From positions 868,001 to 932,000 of the forward strand of contig NZ_CP017244.1 of the NCBI RefSeq assembly GCF_001908375.1: 64,000 nt of DNA, in the 5' to 3' direction. This document shows, one piece after another, positions 42,245 through 51,348 of the stretch. Positions within the stretch are counted from its first letter, which is position 1. The number at the start of each line of letters is the position of its first letter. The stretch comes from Rhizobium etli 8C-3 (GTDB taxonomy: Bacteria; Pseudomonadota; Alphaproteobacteria; Rhizobiales; Rhizobiaceae). A program made the position numbers and the translations under genes. Below the pieces are notes generated by a model. The model did not search any database, was not told the origin of the DNA, and worked only from the letters and a program-made list of their open reading frames with translations.

Positions 42245-44071
42245 CTATGCCCACGCAGGTTCCAGCCGGACGAGATGGCCAGCGCCGACCTCGCGGTAAC
42301 TGGGCGTCGGTCCGACATAATCTAGCGGTCGGATCGGACTTTTCAGCTCCTCCGTCGATAGTCCGCGTCTCATGCGCCGGCGATCCGGATCGGGCACGGG
42401 AACGGCTGCCATGAGCGTCTTCGTATAAGGGTGCTGCGGGTTGCCGAAGATGGCAGCGCGCGGACCGATCTCGACGATCTCGCCGAGATACATGACCGCA
42501 ACACGATGGCTGACGCGCTCGACGACGGCCATGTCGTGCGAGATGAACAGGAAGGCGAGGTTGAGGCTCTGCTGCAGGTCCAGCATCAGATTGATGACCT
42601 GCGCCTTGATCGAGACGTCGAGGGCCGAGACGCTTTCATCGGCGACGATCACCTTCGGATCGAGCGCCAGGGCCCGGGCAATGCAGATGCGCTGACGCTG
42701 CCCCCCGGAGAACTCGTGCGGAAAGCGCGTCATCATATCCGCGTTCAGACCGACACGTACCAATAGGTCGGCAGCCTTGTTACGAGCCTCGACGCGGCTG
42801 GCGAGACCATGCTCGATGATCGGCTCTGCGACCGCTGCCCCCACAGTCATCCGCGGATTGAGGCTGGCAAACGGATCTTGAAAGATCATCTGAATGCTGC
42901 GCCGCATGCGGCGCAGGTCCGAGGAATCAAGGCTTGTCACCTCATAGCCGTCAAGGCTGACCTTTCCCCCGTTCGGTTCGACAAGGCGGGTGATCGATCG
43001 GCCTGTGGTCGATTTTCCGCAACCAGATTCGCCGACGAGCGACAAGGTCTCTCCCTGAAAAAGCTCGAAGGAGACATTCTCGACCGCATGAATGGCGCCG
43101 GTCTTTGCACCGAAAAGCCCGCCGCGAACGGGAAAGCGCGTGGTGAGGTTCTGGACCTCGAGGACCGGCGTCTTGCCGACGACCGTATCGGCGATCGCGA
43201 CGGGCTCGCTCCGCTCGCCAGTTGCGGTATCGACAACAGGAAACCGGAGCGGCCATTTTTGACCGGCCATTGAACCCAATCGCGGCACGGCCGAAAGCAA
43301 CGCGCGCGTATAAGGGTGCTTGCCGCGGAGGAAGATATCACTGGTCGGGCCGGTTTCGACTGCCTCGCCGCGATACATCACGATCGTCCGGTCCGAGACT
43401 TCGGCGACGACGCCCATGTCATGGGTGATGAAGAGAACGGACATGCCTTCCTCTTCCTGCAGTAATTTAATGAGGTCGAGAATCTGTCCCTGGATCGTCA
43501 CGTCGAGCGCCGTCGTTGGTTCGTCGGCGATCAAGAGTTTCGGCCTGGAGGCAAGCGCCATGGCAATCATCACCCGCTGGCGCATGCCTCCGGAAAACTG
43601 GTGAGGATATTCATCGAAGCGCGAGGAGGCATTCGGGATACGGACCTTTTCCAGAAGACGGATCGTTTCACGCCGCGCCTCGGACCGGGTGATGTCGCCG
43701 TGACAGGTGATCGCTTCGGAAATCTGCCGGCCGATCGTAAAAACGGGATTGAGGCTCGTCATCGGCTCCTGGAAAATCATTGCGGCATCATTGCCGCGCA
43801 CGTGCCGCATCTCCCTTTCGGTAAGTGCAAGGACGTCCTTGCCGTTCAGAACGATCTTGCCGTCAATGCGGCTCTGGTTCCTGGCCAGCAGGCGCATGAT
43901 CGAGAGCGAGGTGACGCTCTTGCCGGAGCCGCTTTCGCCCACGATGGCCACAGTTTCACCTGGCATGACGTCGAAGGCGATGTTGCGGACCACCGGCTTC
44001 CATTGGCCATCGACGAGGAAGGAGATCGTCAGGTCATTGACCGAGAGCACGGGTTTTGCAGCTTCACCCAT
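42245..44071 (-). CDS. Peptide ABC transporter, fused double ATP-binding protein
   Basis: A 608-residue cytoplasmic protein with two oligopeptide-type ATPase domains. The first is residues ~8-260 (Walker [12 protein letters not shown], signature FSGGMRQRV, Walker [13 protein letters not shown]). The second is ~310-560 (Walker [12 protein letters not shown], signature FSGGQRQRI, Walker [13 protein letters not shown]). Each has the C-terminal oligo_HPY extension ([23 protein letters not shown]). It is like GsiA of the glutathione importer or fused DppD/DppF. ATG 44071 follows AGGGAA. It is the last gene of the operon with GntR, binding protein, two permeases, Ggt and the DUF1028 protein, and energises that importer. 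Confidence 0.93.
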   Translation of the reverse strand: MGEAAKPVLSVNDLTISFLVDGQWKPVVRNIAFDVMPGETVAIVGESGSGKSVTSLSIMRLLARNQSRIDGKIVLNGKDVLALTEREMRHVRGNDAAMIFQEPMTSLNPVFTIGRQISEAITCHGDITRSEARRETIRLLEKVRIPNASSRFDEYPHQFSGGMRQRVMIAMALASRPKLLIADEPTTALDVTIQGQILDLIKLLQEEEGMSVLFITHDMGVVAEVSDRTIVMYRGEAVETGPTSDIFLRGKHPYTRALLSAVPRLGSMAGQKWPLRFPVVDTATGERSEPVAIADTVVGKTPVLEVQNLTTRFPVRGGLFGAKTGAIHAVENVSFELFQGETLSLVGESGCGKSTTGRSITRLVEPNGGKVSLDGYEVTSLDSSDLRRMRRSIQMIFQDPFASLNPRMTVGAAVAEPIIEHGLASRVEARNKAADLLVRVGLNADMMTRFPHEFSGGQRQRICIARALALDPKVIVADESVSALDVSIKAQVINLMLDLQQSLNLAFLFISHDMAVVERVSHRVAVMYLGEIVEIGPRAAIFGNPQHPYTKTLMAAVPVPDPDRRRMRRGLSTEELKSPIRPLDYVGPTPSYREVGAGHLVRLEPAWA

Positions 44072-44085
44072 TTCGTTTCCCTACT

Positions 44086-44856
44086 TTATGGTTTTGCGTG
44101 TGAAAGCTTAAGCGGCGTTGCAAAGGAGGCCGAAGGGCGGCCTTCGGCGATACGTGCGGCTTCAAGGGCGGCGATCTTTTCGTCGATCACGCGGCGGTCG
44201 ATCAATCCGCTCGGGTTTTGACGCGTCGCCATCGTCTCGGCGACATGCAGATAGCGCTCCTTTGCGACGGCGTAGAGGCGGCGAAGTTCGCCAAGCGGGT
44301 CGGCATGGTCGTCGGCGCGGATACTGAGCCAGGGGTAATCCTGATCGCGATAAACGAGCAGGGCCGCCGATTGCCTGCCGCGCTTGTCTCCGCCCGCATT
44401 TTCACCGGCCTGCATGGCTTCCAGCAGCCGCTCGGCAAGCGGCAACCCGGACGTCTTGCCATAGGCCGCGAGCGTCTTTTCGAGCACCTGCGGTCCGTCC
44501 AGCATATTTCCGGCCACGGATATGTCCTGCCCAACAAGATGACCTGCCCAATCGATACATCTTGCGCCCGTAAAAGCTGCATTCCGCCCCCTGGCGTCGA
44601 TTAAGTGGAACTGCCGCTGATCGCGGCCTTGGTCGCGGGCGGTCAATTCACGCAGGATTTCTACTGGAGCCTGTCCTGACGCGAGCGCAGCAAGACCGTC
44701 GACACCGTATAGCGGGCTGACGAAAGCCTGCGTCGCAACCGCGCCGATGCCTCCGCGAATATGCGGCACTAGGCCGCCGACGGCAAAGAAGCGGCTGGCA
44801 ACGGCAATGCCGAGCTGGCCGGTTTCGCAGTCACGGGCAACGATCGACCAGGTCAT
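44086..44856 (-). CDS. DUF1028 family protein (Ntn-hydrolase-like)
   Basis: A 256-residue DUF1028 protein. It starts MTWSIVARDCETGQLGIAVASRFFAVG, the usual N-terminus of the family, and has HIRGGIGAVATQA and GNMLDGPQVL. The fold is predicted to be Ntn-hydrolase-like. Members frequently lie beside peptide transporters and gamma-glutamyltransferases, as here, and may cleave amide bonds, but no reaction is proven. GGGAGATAGG precedes ATG 44856, 3 bp after the ggt stop. The ABC ATPase follows 14 bp later. No signal peptide is seen, so it acts in the cytoplasm. Confidence 0.88.
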   Translation of the reverse strand: MTWSIVARDCETGQLGIAVASRFFAVGGLVPHIRGGIGAVATQAFVSPLYGVDGLAALASGQAPVEILRELTARDQGRDQRQFHLIDARGRNAAFTGARCIDWAGHLVGQDISVAGNMLDGPQVLEKTLAAYGKTSGLPLAERLLEAMQAGENAGGDKRGRQSAALLVYRDQDYPWLSIRADDHADPLGELRRLYAVAKERYLHVAETMATRQNPSGLIDRRVIDEKIAALEAARIAEGRPSASFATPLKLSHAKP

Positions 44857-44859
44857 GGC

Positions 44860-46644
44860 CTATCTCCCGACAGCATAGGCCTGCATCAGGCGCGGCGTTG
44901 CTGCTGCCCGCATCAGGCCATCGGCGTCGCGGCGCGCAGCAGTGAGGCGGCCGACGGTCCATGGATCGGCGACTGTCAGATTATGGCCCTTGCTGCGCAG
45001 CGCATCGAGAACCTCGGTGCCGAAATTCGCCTCCGCCATCAAGCTGCCTGGCTCGCGGGAGCGGGGATAAAAGGAGCCCGGGAAATGTGAAGTGTGGAAG
45101 AGAGGCTGATCGATTGCAGCTTGCAGGTTCATCTTGTGATGCACATAGCGCATAAAGAAGGAAAGCTGCCATTGCTCCTGCTGGTCGCCGCCGGGCGTGC
45201 CGAAGGCGAGCGTCGGCCGGCCTTCATACAGGGCTAAGGATGGCGTCAATGTCGTGCGTGGACGCTTGCCTGGAGCAAGCGACGTCGGCAGGCCGGGCTT
45301 CAGCCAGAACATCTGCGCGCGCGAATTCAGGCAGAAGCCAAGGCCTGGCACGATGGGTGAAGACTGAAGCCAACCGCCTGAGGGCGTGACGGATACCATG
45401 TTGCCCTCCCGGTCGATCACATCGATGTGGACGGTGTCGCCCCTTTTTTCGGAGAGGTGTGCCATGGTCGGCTCGTAGACGGCGCCTGTCTTCGAGGTGG
45501 CGTTAATCATGTCCATGGTGAGGTCGTATTGGGCTTCGAATCCGGGAATGCGTCCCGGACGCAATTCAAGCGATGCCTCGGAGGTTATCAACTTTCGGCG
45601 TGCATTGGCATAAGCATCCGAGAGCAGATGTTCGATCGGGACTTCCGCGAATTTCGGGTCGCCATAATAGATTTCGCGGTCGGCAAAGGCGAGTTTCATC
45701 GCCTCGGTGAGCGTATGGACGAATTCGGCGCCCGCCGGATCCATTCCGGCGATGTCGATCTCCTTCAGAAGCGAGAGCGTCTGCAAGAACACCGGCCCCT
45801 GGCCCCATGGACCGGTCTTTGCGACCGTCCAGTCGTGATAATGATAGATCAGCGGTTCTTCGATCGTAGCTGACCATTTTGCCATGTCGTTTGCGCTGAT
45901 CACACCCTTGTGCCGACTGCCGCTTGCATCCATCACCGCCGTCGAGCCGGCATATTTGTCAATCGCTTCAGCAACGAAACCGCGATAGAAGGCATCGCGC
46001 GCAGCTTCGACTTGTGCCTCGCGGCCTTGTTTTACTTCTGCCTCTGCGATGACGCGCTTCCAGGTTTGCGCAAGCACCGGGTTCTTGAAGTTCGACTGCG
46101 GCGCCGGGACCGCACCGCCGGGCAGCCAGGTCTCATGTGAGGTCGGCCACTCTTTTTCGAAGAAAGTTGCCAGGCCGGAGATTGTCGCAGACACGCGCTC
46201 TAGGAGTGGATGACCGTGCTTGGCATAATGAATTGCTGGTTCAAGGATGTCGCGGACGGTCAGGCGTCCATAGTCTCGAAGCATCAGCATCCATCCATCG
46301 AAAGAGCCGGGAATGACCGTCGCAAGCAATCCGTTTCCGGGGATGAGGCTGAGCCCCTCGGACGTATAGTGCTCGATTGTGGCGCCTGCCGGAGCCGGCC
46401 CCTGGGCACAGATGACCTCGACCTTGTCCTTCTTCTTCGAATAAAAGATCGCAGGCATGTCGCCGCCCGGTCCGCAAAGATGCGGCTCGAGCACCTGCAG
46501 AACGAAACCTGTGGCGACCGCTGCATCAAACGCGTTTCCGCCTTTTTCGAGGATGCTCATGCCAACGGCGGAGGCGATCCAATGGGTTGATGTGACAACC
46601 CCGAAGGTGCCCAAAATCTCGGGACGGGTGGTGAACGTGGTCAT
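44860..46644 (-). CDS. ggt: Gamma-glutamyltransferase
   Basis: A 594-residue Ntn hydrolase that cleaves gamma-glutamyl bonds, for example in glutathione, by autoprocessing at a Thr. The predicted nucleophile is in GDTVHIDVIDREGN (Thr near residue 405), followed by the small-subunit motifs SVTPSGGW and TPGGDQQEQW. ATG 46644 has GAAAGGA upstream. In-frame upstream starts reach 46716 but overlap the dppC-like gene. No typical signal peptide is seen, unlike the periplasmic E. coli enzyme, so it may act in the cytoplasm on imported peptides. It sits between the permease genes and DUF1028, all in one operon. Confidence 0.9.
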   Translation of the reverse strand: MTTFTTRPEILGTFGVVTSTHWIASAVGMSILEKGGNAFDAAVATGFVLQVLEPHLCGPGGDMPAIFYSKKKDKVEVICAQGPAPAGATIEHYTSEGLSLIPGNGLLATVIPGSFDGWMLMLRDYGRLTVRDILEPAIHYAKHGHPLLERVSATISGLATFFEKEWPTSHETWLPGGAVPAPQSNFKNPVLAQTWKRVIAEAEVKQGREAQVEAARDAFYRGFVAEAIDKYAGSTAVMDASGSRHKGVISANDMAKWSATIEEPLIYHYHDWTVAKTGPWGQGPVFLQTLSLLKEIDIAGMDPAGAEFVHTLTEAMKLAFADREIYYGDPKFAEVPIEHLLSDAYANARRKLITSEASLELRPGRIPGFEAQYDLTMDMINATSKTGAVYEPTMAHLSEKRGDTVHIDVIDREGNMVSVTPSGGWLQSSPIVPGLGFCLNSRAQMFWLKPGLPTSLAPGKRPRTTLTPSLALYEGRPTLAFGTPGGDQQEQWQLSFFMRYVHHKMNLQAAIDQPLFHTSHFPGSFYPRSREPGSLMAEANFGTEVLDALRSKGHNLTVADPWTVGRLTAARRDADGLMRAAATPRLMQAYAVGR

Positions 46645-46657
46645 TTTAAGAATCCTT

Positions 46658-47530
46658 TCATGCCTCGCGCGGATCGAGCGCATCGCGCAGCCCGTCGCCG
46701 CAAAGGTTAAAGCCAATCACGACGAGGAAGATTGCCGCACCCGGCCACATCGCCATCCAGGGCGCCTGGGAGAGGAAATTCTTTGCAACGTTGAGCATTG
46801 AGCCCCAGCTGGGAGCAGGCGGCTGCTGACCGAGGCCCAAAAAGGAAAGGCTCGCCTCGGCGATGATCGCTGTGGCGATCGTCAGCGTCGCCTGCACAAG
46901 GATCGGAGCAAAGACATTCGGCAGGATATAGCGGCTGATGATGCTAAAGTGTCTAAGCCCAATGGAACGTGCACCCTCGACATATTCCTCGGTCTTGACG
47001 GCGAGCACCTGGCCGCGGGTCAGCCGGACGAATATCGGCATGGCCGAAAGACCTATGGCGATCATCGCATTCGTCAGACTTGGGCCGAGGAACGCCGCAA
47101 GTGCGATCGCGGTGATCAGGAACGGCATGGCGAGGAAGGCCTCGGTGACGCGGGAGATGATCTGATCCGTCCACCCGCCGAAATAGCCGGAGATGAGGCC
47201 GAACGGCACGCCGACCACTACCGCGATCGCTACCGAAAAGACACCCGCCATCAGCGAGGCCTGTGCGCCCCAGATCATGCGGGAGAGAATATCACGGCCA
47301 AGGTCATCGGTTCCCAACAAGTGGGCCGCTGACGGCGCCTTGCGGATTGCAGACCAGCTCGTCGCATTCGGGTCCGGGATCGGCAATAGCGGCGCTGCTG
47401 TCGCGAGAATGGCGAAGAAGGCGATGATTCCGAGGCCTGCGATCGCCCCCTTGTTCGCCTTCAGCTTGCGCCAGGCTCGTCTTGGCGGGCGATGATCCGT
47501 TGCAATGGTGATCTGATCGAGAGCGGTCAT
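46658..47530 (-). CDS. Peptide ABC transporter permease, DppC/GsiD type
   Basis: A 290-residue inner-membrane permease with six hydrophobic segments. The N-terminal oppC_N segment is residues ~25-50 (GAIAGLGIIAFFAILATAAPLLP). The binding-protein-dependent transport domain has the EAA-like loop EGARSIGLRHFSIISRYILPNV (~190-211) that contacts the ATPase. HLLGTDDLGRDILSRM is typical of DppC/OppC. ATG 47530 overlaps the dppB-like stop (ATGA), so the two permeases are translated together. Together they form the channel for short peptides. Confidence 0.92.
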   Translation of the reverse strand: MTALDQITIATDHRPPRRAWRKLKANKGAIAGLGIIAFFAILATAAPLLPIPDPNATSWSAIRKAPSAAHLLGTDDLGRDILSRMIWGAQASLMAGVFSVAIAVVVGVPFGLISGYFGGWTDQIISRVTEAFLAMPFLITAIALAAFLGPSLTNAMIAIGLSAMPIFVRLTRGQVLAVKTEEYVEGARSIGLRHFSIISRYILPNVFAPILVQATLTIATAIIAEASLSFLGLGQQPPAPSWGSMLNVAKNFLSQAPWMAMWPGAAIFLVVIGFNLCGDGLRDALDPREA

Positions 47531-48474
47531 AGGGCGGCCCTCATGCGCGGATTGAGAAGGACATAGACGATGTCAGCTAGCAGGTTCATCACGATGAAGC
47601 CGATTGCCGTGCAAAGTACCACGCCCTGGACGACCGCATAGTCACGATTGAAAACGGCATCAACGATGAGTTTGCCAAATCCGGGAATGGTGAAGATCTG
47701 TTCGGTCAAGACCGCACCTGCAAGCAATTCGCCAAAGAGCAATGCACTCAGCGTCACGATCGGCAGGACGGCGTTGCGAAAGCTGTGTTCAAGCACGATC
47801 TTCCGCTCGCAAAGACCCTTGGCGCGGGCGGTGCGGACGTAATCGGCGCTGAGCACGCTCAACATCGCAGAGCGGGTATGACGCATCAAAGTGGCGGCGA
47901 GTGCGTTGCCAAGCACAAAGGATGGCATCAACATCGTTTCAATCGAGCGTAATGGGTTTTTGAAGAAAGGTTCGTAACCGGAAGCGGGAAGCCAGCCGAG
48001 CTCCACCGAGACCAGCAGGATCAGCATGATGCCGAGCCAGAAATTCGGGATCGATAAACCCGAAAGCGCGAAAAGATTTGCGACGTAGTCGAAGGCCGTA
48101 TTCTTCTTGATTGCCGCTAAAATCCCCATCGGCACGCCAATGGCGAAAGCGAAAAGCATCGACATGATCGCGAGCTGGATCGTCAACGGCAGTTTTTCCG
48201 CCACAAGTTCCACAACCGGCTGGTTGGTACGCAGCGATATGCCAAGATCGCCTTTCAGGACCGAGCCGAGCCACGACACATACTGATAGGGAACCGGGTC
48301 ATTCAGCCGGTATTTTTCGCGCAGGTATTCGATCACCTGCGGATCGCGCTCCTCGCCTGCCATGGCAAGGATGGGGTCGCCCGGCAAGAGCTTCTGCAGC
48401 GAGAAGACGAAAAGCGAAATGATCACCAGCGTCGGAATGGCGACCAGAAGCCGCTTGGCAATATAGGTGTACAT
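47527..48474 (-). CDS. Peptide ABC transporter permease, DppB/GsiC type
   Basis: A 315-residue inner-membrane permease. The N-terminus MYTYIAKRLLVAIPTLVII gives the first membrane helix. It has QKLLPGDPILAMAG, the DppB hallmark, and the EAA-like loop VRTARAKGLCERKIVLEHSFRN (~210-231). Six membrane segments are visible. I use ATG 48474 with CAGGA upstream; an earlier in-frame ATG adds only seven residues. The stop overlaps the DppC-like start. Confidence 0.92.
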   Translation of the reverse strand: MYTYIAKRLLVAIPTLVIISLFVFSLQKLLPGDPILAMAGEERDPQVIEYLREKYRLNDPVPYQYVSWLGSVLKGDLGISLRTNQPVVELVAEKLPLTIQLAIMSMLFAFAIGVPMGILAAIKKNTAFDYVANLFALSGLSIPNFWLGIMLILLVSVELGWLPASGYEPFFKNPLRSIETMLMPSFVLGNALAATLMRHTRSAMLSVLSADYVRTARAKGLCERKIVLEHSFRNAVLPIVTLSALLFGELLAGAVLTEQIFTIPGFGKLIVDAVFNRDYAVVQGVVLCTAIGFIVMNLLADIVYVLLNPRMRAAL

Positions 48475-48539
48475 GAGCAGGTCCTGACACGGCACCGGGT
48501 GAATGGCGGATACTGATCCGCCATGCAGATCTGTTCGGA

Positions 48540-50048
48540 TCAGCCGGCTTTCTTCACGCCGGCGAGGCGGATCATGCCGTCCGGCGAAGGGACGAAGCCG
48601 GTAATGTTTTTGTGCAGCGCCCAGATCCAGGACTGGTGACCGAGATAAATGATCGGCAGGTCCTCGTTGAGAATTGCTGCGGCGGCGTCATACTTCTGCT
48701 TGCGCACGGCATCGTCGGTCGAGGCACGGGCTTCATTCAGCAGCTTGTCGACTTCAGGGTTGCAATATTTGGTGTCATTGATTCCGCCCTTGCAGGTGAT
48801 GAACTGGTGGATGTTACCGTCGGGATCGACTCGGCCGGACCAGTCGGAGCGGCTCAGTTGGTAGTTGCCTGCCGTCTGCTCGGACAGAAGGGTCGCAAAC
48901 TCCGTCGATTTCAGGCTGACGTCGAACCCTGCCTCGGCGACCATCGACTGGACGATCTGCATCATCTGCGCGGCGACCGGGTTGTTTGGGATCTGCATTT
49001 CTACGGGTACGCGATCGAAGCCGGCTTCCTTCACGAGCGCTTTTGCCTTGTCGAGATCGCGGACAGGCACTGGAATGTCCTTGTCGAACCAAGGGCTCTT
49101 GGGCGGAAACGGCTGATTGCCGCCCACGGCAGTGCCTTCGTAGACGATCTGGTTCAGCGCCTCGCGATCGATGGCAAGTGAAAAAGCCTGCCGCAGTCGC
49201 TTGTCCTTGCCGAACGGAGTGTCGGCGCGCGGGCCGTTGGCGATGTTCGCATAGAGCGCCATGTAGCCAATATTGACCACGTCCGCGTAGGTCAGGTTCG
49301 CATCCTGCTTGACCGAAGCTGCGTCGGTGGCGGCCAATCGCTCGATCATGTCGAGATCGCCTGAGCGAAGGTTGGCAAGGCGCACGGTCGTATCAGGGAT
49401 TGGCAGGTAGGTGACCTTGTCGATGAAGATATTGTCCTTGTTCCAGTAGTCCTTGAACTTCTCGAGCACAATACGATCCTGCTGCACGCGTTCGACGAAC
49501 TTGAACGGACCGGCACAGACCGGCCGGTTGCCGAAATTCGCGCCGAGTTCCTTTGCCGCCGTTGGCGAGACAATCATGCCGGCTCTGTCTGAAAGCTGGG
49601 CGAGCAAGGTGACGTCCGGGCTCTTCAGCGTGAACTTGACTTCATAAGGTGCGACCGCTTCGACTTTTTCAACAGAGGCGAGCTCGCTCTTGCGGCGCGA
49701 TTCAGGCAACGTCATGTTGCGCTCGATCGTGGCGACGACCGCTTCGGCATCAAGCGGCGTGTCGTCATGGAATTTTACGCCCTCGCGCAGCTTCATGGTC
49801 AGAAGCTTGCCGTCGCCAGACCAGTTCCACTCGGTTGCAAGCTGCGGCACGATTTTCAGGTCGGGCGTAACATCGACCAGCTTGTCGCACATTGCCGTGT
49901 AGACGATACGGCCCACGAAGGTGCGTGACTGTGCGGGGTCAAGCACATCGGCATCATCTTGCAGACCAATTTTTAGCTCGGCAGCGAAAGCGGGTAGCGC
50001 AATCAGTGCGCCCGCAAGAAGGATCGTCGCGAATCTGGCGGTCGTCAT
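48540..50048 (-). CDS. Peptide ABC transporter substrate-binding protein (SBP_bac_5 family)
   Basis: A 502-residue periplasmic solute-binding protein. The signal peptide is residues 1-~22 (ATILLAGALIALPAFA-AELK). The SBP_bac_5 domain follows, with KLVDVTPDLKIVPQLATEWNWSGDGKLLTMKLREGVKFHDDTP, typical of DppA/OppA/GsiB. ATG 50048 has GAGGAGAA upstream. It comes 66 bp after the GntR regulator gene and 65 bp before the permeases, all on the minus strand. Ligand specificity cannot be read directly; the operon partners Ggt and DUF1028 suggest glutathione or other gamma-glutamyl peptides. Confidence 0.92.
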   Translation of the reverse strand: MTTARFATILLAGALIALPAFAAELKIGLQDDADVLDPAQSRTFVGRIVYTAMCDKLVDVTPDLKIVPQLATEWNWSGDGKLLTMKLREGVKFHDDTPLDAEAVVATIERNMTLPESRRKSELASVEKVEAVAPYEVKFTLKSPDVTLLAQLSDRAGMIVSPTAAKELGANFGNRPVCAGPFKFVERVQQDRIVLEKFKDYWNKDNIFIDKVTYLPIPDTTVRLANLRSGDLDMIERLAATDAASVKQDANLTYADVVNIGYMALYANIANGPRADTPFGKDKRLRQAFSLAIDREALNQIVYEGTAVGGNQPFPPKSPWFDKDIPVPVRDLDKAKALVKEAGFDRVPVEMQIPNNPVAAQMMQIVQSMVAEAGFDVSLKSTEFATLLSEQTAGNYQLSRSDWSGRVDPDGNIHQFITCKGGINDTKYCNPEVDKLLNEARASTDDAVRKQKYDAAAAILNEDLPIIYLGHQSWIWALHKNITGFVPSPDGMIRLAGVKKAG

Positions 50049-50114
50049 GCCATTCTCCTCTGTCGTTCTTTGCTTCATGAGGGGCGGTATCGGCCTCTCT
50101 GCAGTCGGGCTCGC

Positions 50115-50840
50115 TCAGGCGAGTTCTTTTTTGATCTTCGGTTCATGGTGGTCCAGCGAGGTGATGCGGATCAGGCTTTCCTGGAGCGTCAACAGGTGTT
50201 GGCGCATGGCCTCGCCGGCCTTGGCAGGGTCGCGGGCAGCAATCGCCTCGACGATTGCGGTATGCTGGTCATAAGTGACCGTACGCGTCTTGCTGGCGCT
50301 GCGGGCGCGCTCGCGGATCACCTGCCAAGCCTCGTCCTGACGCACCCTGTTGATGACATCAAAGATTGCCAGGAAGAGTTGGTTGCCGGCGCACTGGGCG
50401 ATCTGCCGGTGCAGTGCCCCATCCCAAAGTTCTCGGCCGTCGGCATCGGTGCTTTCGTAGATCTTCTTGATGAGCTCGTACATGCGCTCGATATCGACGC
50501 TCTTGGCGCGCATTGCGGCAAGCTGGGCCAGCTGCGGCTCAACGCGCAAACGCACCTCCATGACTTCCATGAGGTCGGTCCCGGCGACGATCGAATCGAC
50601 ATGCTCGCTCCAGCCATCGGGACGTCGCCCGGCAAAGGTGCCCGAACCCTGACGACGCCAGATGAGCCCCTCGGCTTCCAGGACCTCCAGTGCACGGCGC
50701 ACAGCGCGGCGGCTAACGCCAAAGGTTTGCGAAAGCGCGCGCTCCGTCGGCAGCTTGCCGTCCGCGTCCAGTCTGCCGGAGCGCAGCAGCGTCCGGAGCC
50801 TGTCCAGTGCAAGGTTTGAGTTCCCGGCGGCTTCGTCCAT
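50115..50840 (-). CDS. GntR-family regulator (FadR/FCD type) of the peptide operon
   Basis: A 241-residue transcription factor. The N-terminal winged-helix is residues ~10-75 (LPTERALSQTFGVSRRAVRRALEVLEAEGLIWRRQG). The C-terminal all-helical FCD domain (~95-230) has metal-binding His/Asp residues (HRQIAQCAGN, HTAIVEAIAARDPAKAGEAMRQHL). ATG 50840 is the first start within the conserved fold. A TGGTCCGTACCA palindrome lies 8 bp upstream (50848-50859), the kind of site FadR-type proteins bind, so autoregulation is likely. It is the first gene of the transporter-ggt-DUF1028 operon. The effector is unknown. Confidence 0.9.
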   Translation of the reverse strand: MDEAAGNSNLALDRLRTLLRSGRLDADGKLPTERALSQTFGVSRRAVRRALEVLEAEGLIWRRQGSGTFAGRRPDGWSEHVDSIVAGTDLMEVMEVRLRVEPQLAQLAAMRAKSVDIERMYELIKKIYESTDADGRELWDGALHRQIAQCAGNQLFLAIFDVINRVRQDEAWQVIRERARSASKTRTVTYDQHTAIVEAIAARDPAKAGEAMRQHLLTLQESLIRITSLDHHEPKIKKELA

Positions 50841-51348
50841 TGGAAAATGGTCCGTACCAATTGAATATTGGTTCAATCCAGACCAAATTGACGGACGCGT
50901 CAAGTGAATTTTTAGGCAAATTCTGCAGTGCACAAGATTTGGGCTCTCGCGCCGATCTCTGAAAATGTCGGAAAGCAGCAAGGTGAGCCGCCTCGGCAAT
51001 GGCAATACGGCGGGCCCTTACTCGTGAAAAACTTCAATGAGTTACCGTGATTGTCACCCGCAATAGAAGGGACGCTGACACGCACCTCCTTCTTCTCATC
51101 GACGCGAGGAACTGTTGGCAAAATCAGCTCTGTTTACAGGTTTGATGCCAGCCGCTCTCGATCTGCGTGACGATAATGCATGGACAGCCATTGATCCTGG
51201 CCATGGCCATGTGCAGGCGTTTTCCATTCAGCGACTTTCTGTTGCCCGCAGTCGGATACTAATATACTACTTCCGCTGAGGACTTGGGAGGGCAATCGGT
51301 GCATGCCAATCGGTATTGCAAACTGCGATTTGAAAAAACGCGTGACGA
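50841..51348. promoter_or_regulatory. Divergent region between two GntR-regulated operons
   Basis: A 508-bp stretch without a gene. At the left end, dyads at 50848-50859 (TGGTCCGTACCA), 50861-50876 (TTGAA-N6-TTCAA) and 50868-50886 (TTGGT-N9-ACCAA) are candidate operators for the peptide operon. At the right end, tandem ATACTA repeats (51256 and 51264) lie about 85 bp before the second GntR gene. Confidence 0.45.
50848..50859. promoter_or_regulatory. GntR/FadR-type operator candidate
   Basis: TGGTCCGTACCA: TGGT and ACCA half-sites with a 4-bp centre, 8 bp upstream of the GntR start codon. Repressor binding here would block transcription of its own operon. FadR-type sites have similar TGGT/ACCA half-sites. 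Confidence 0.5.
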
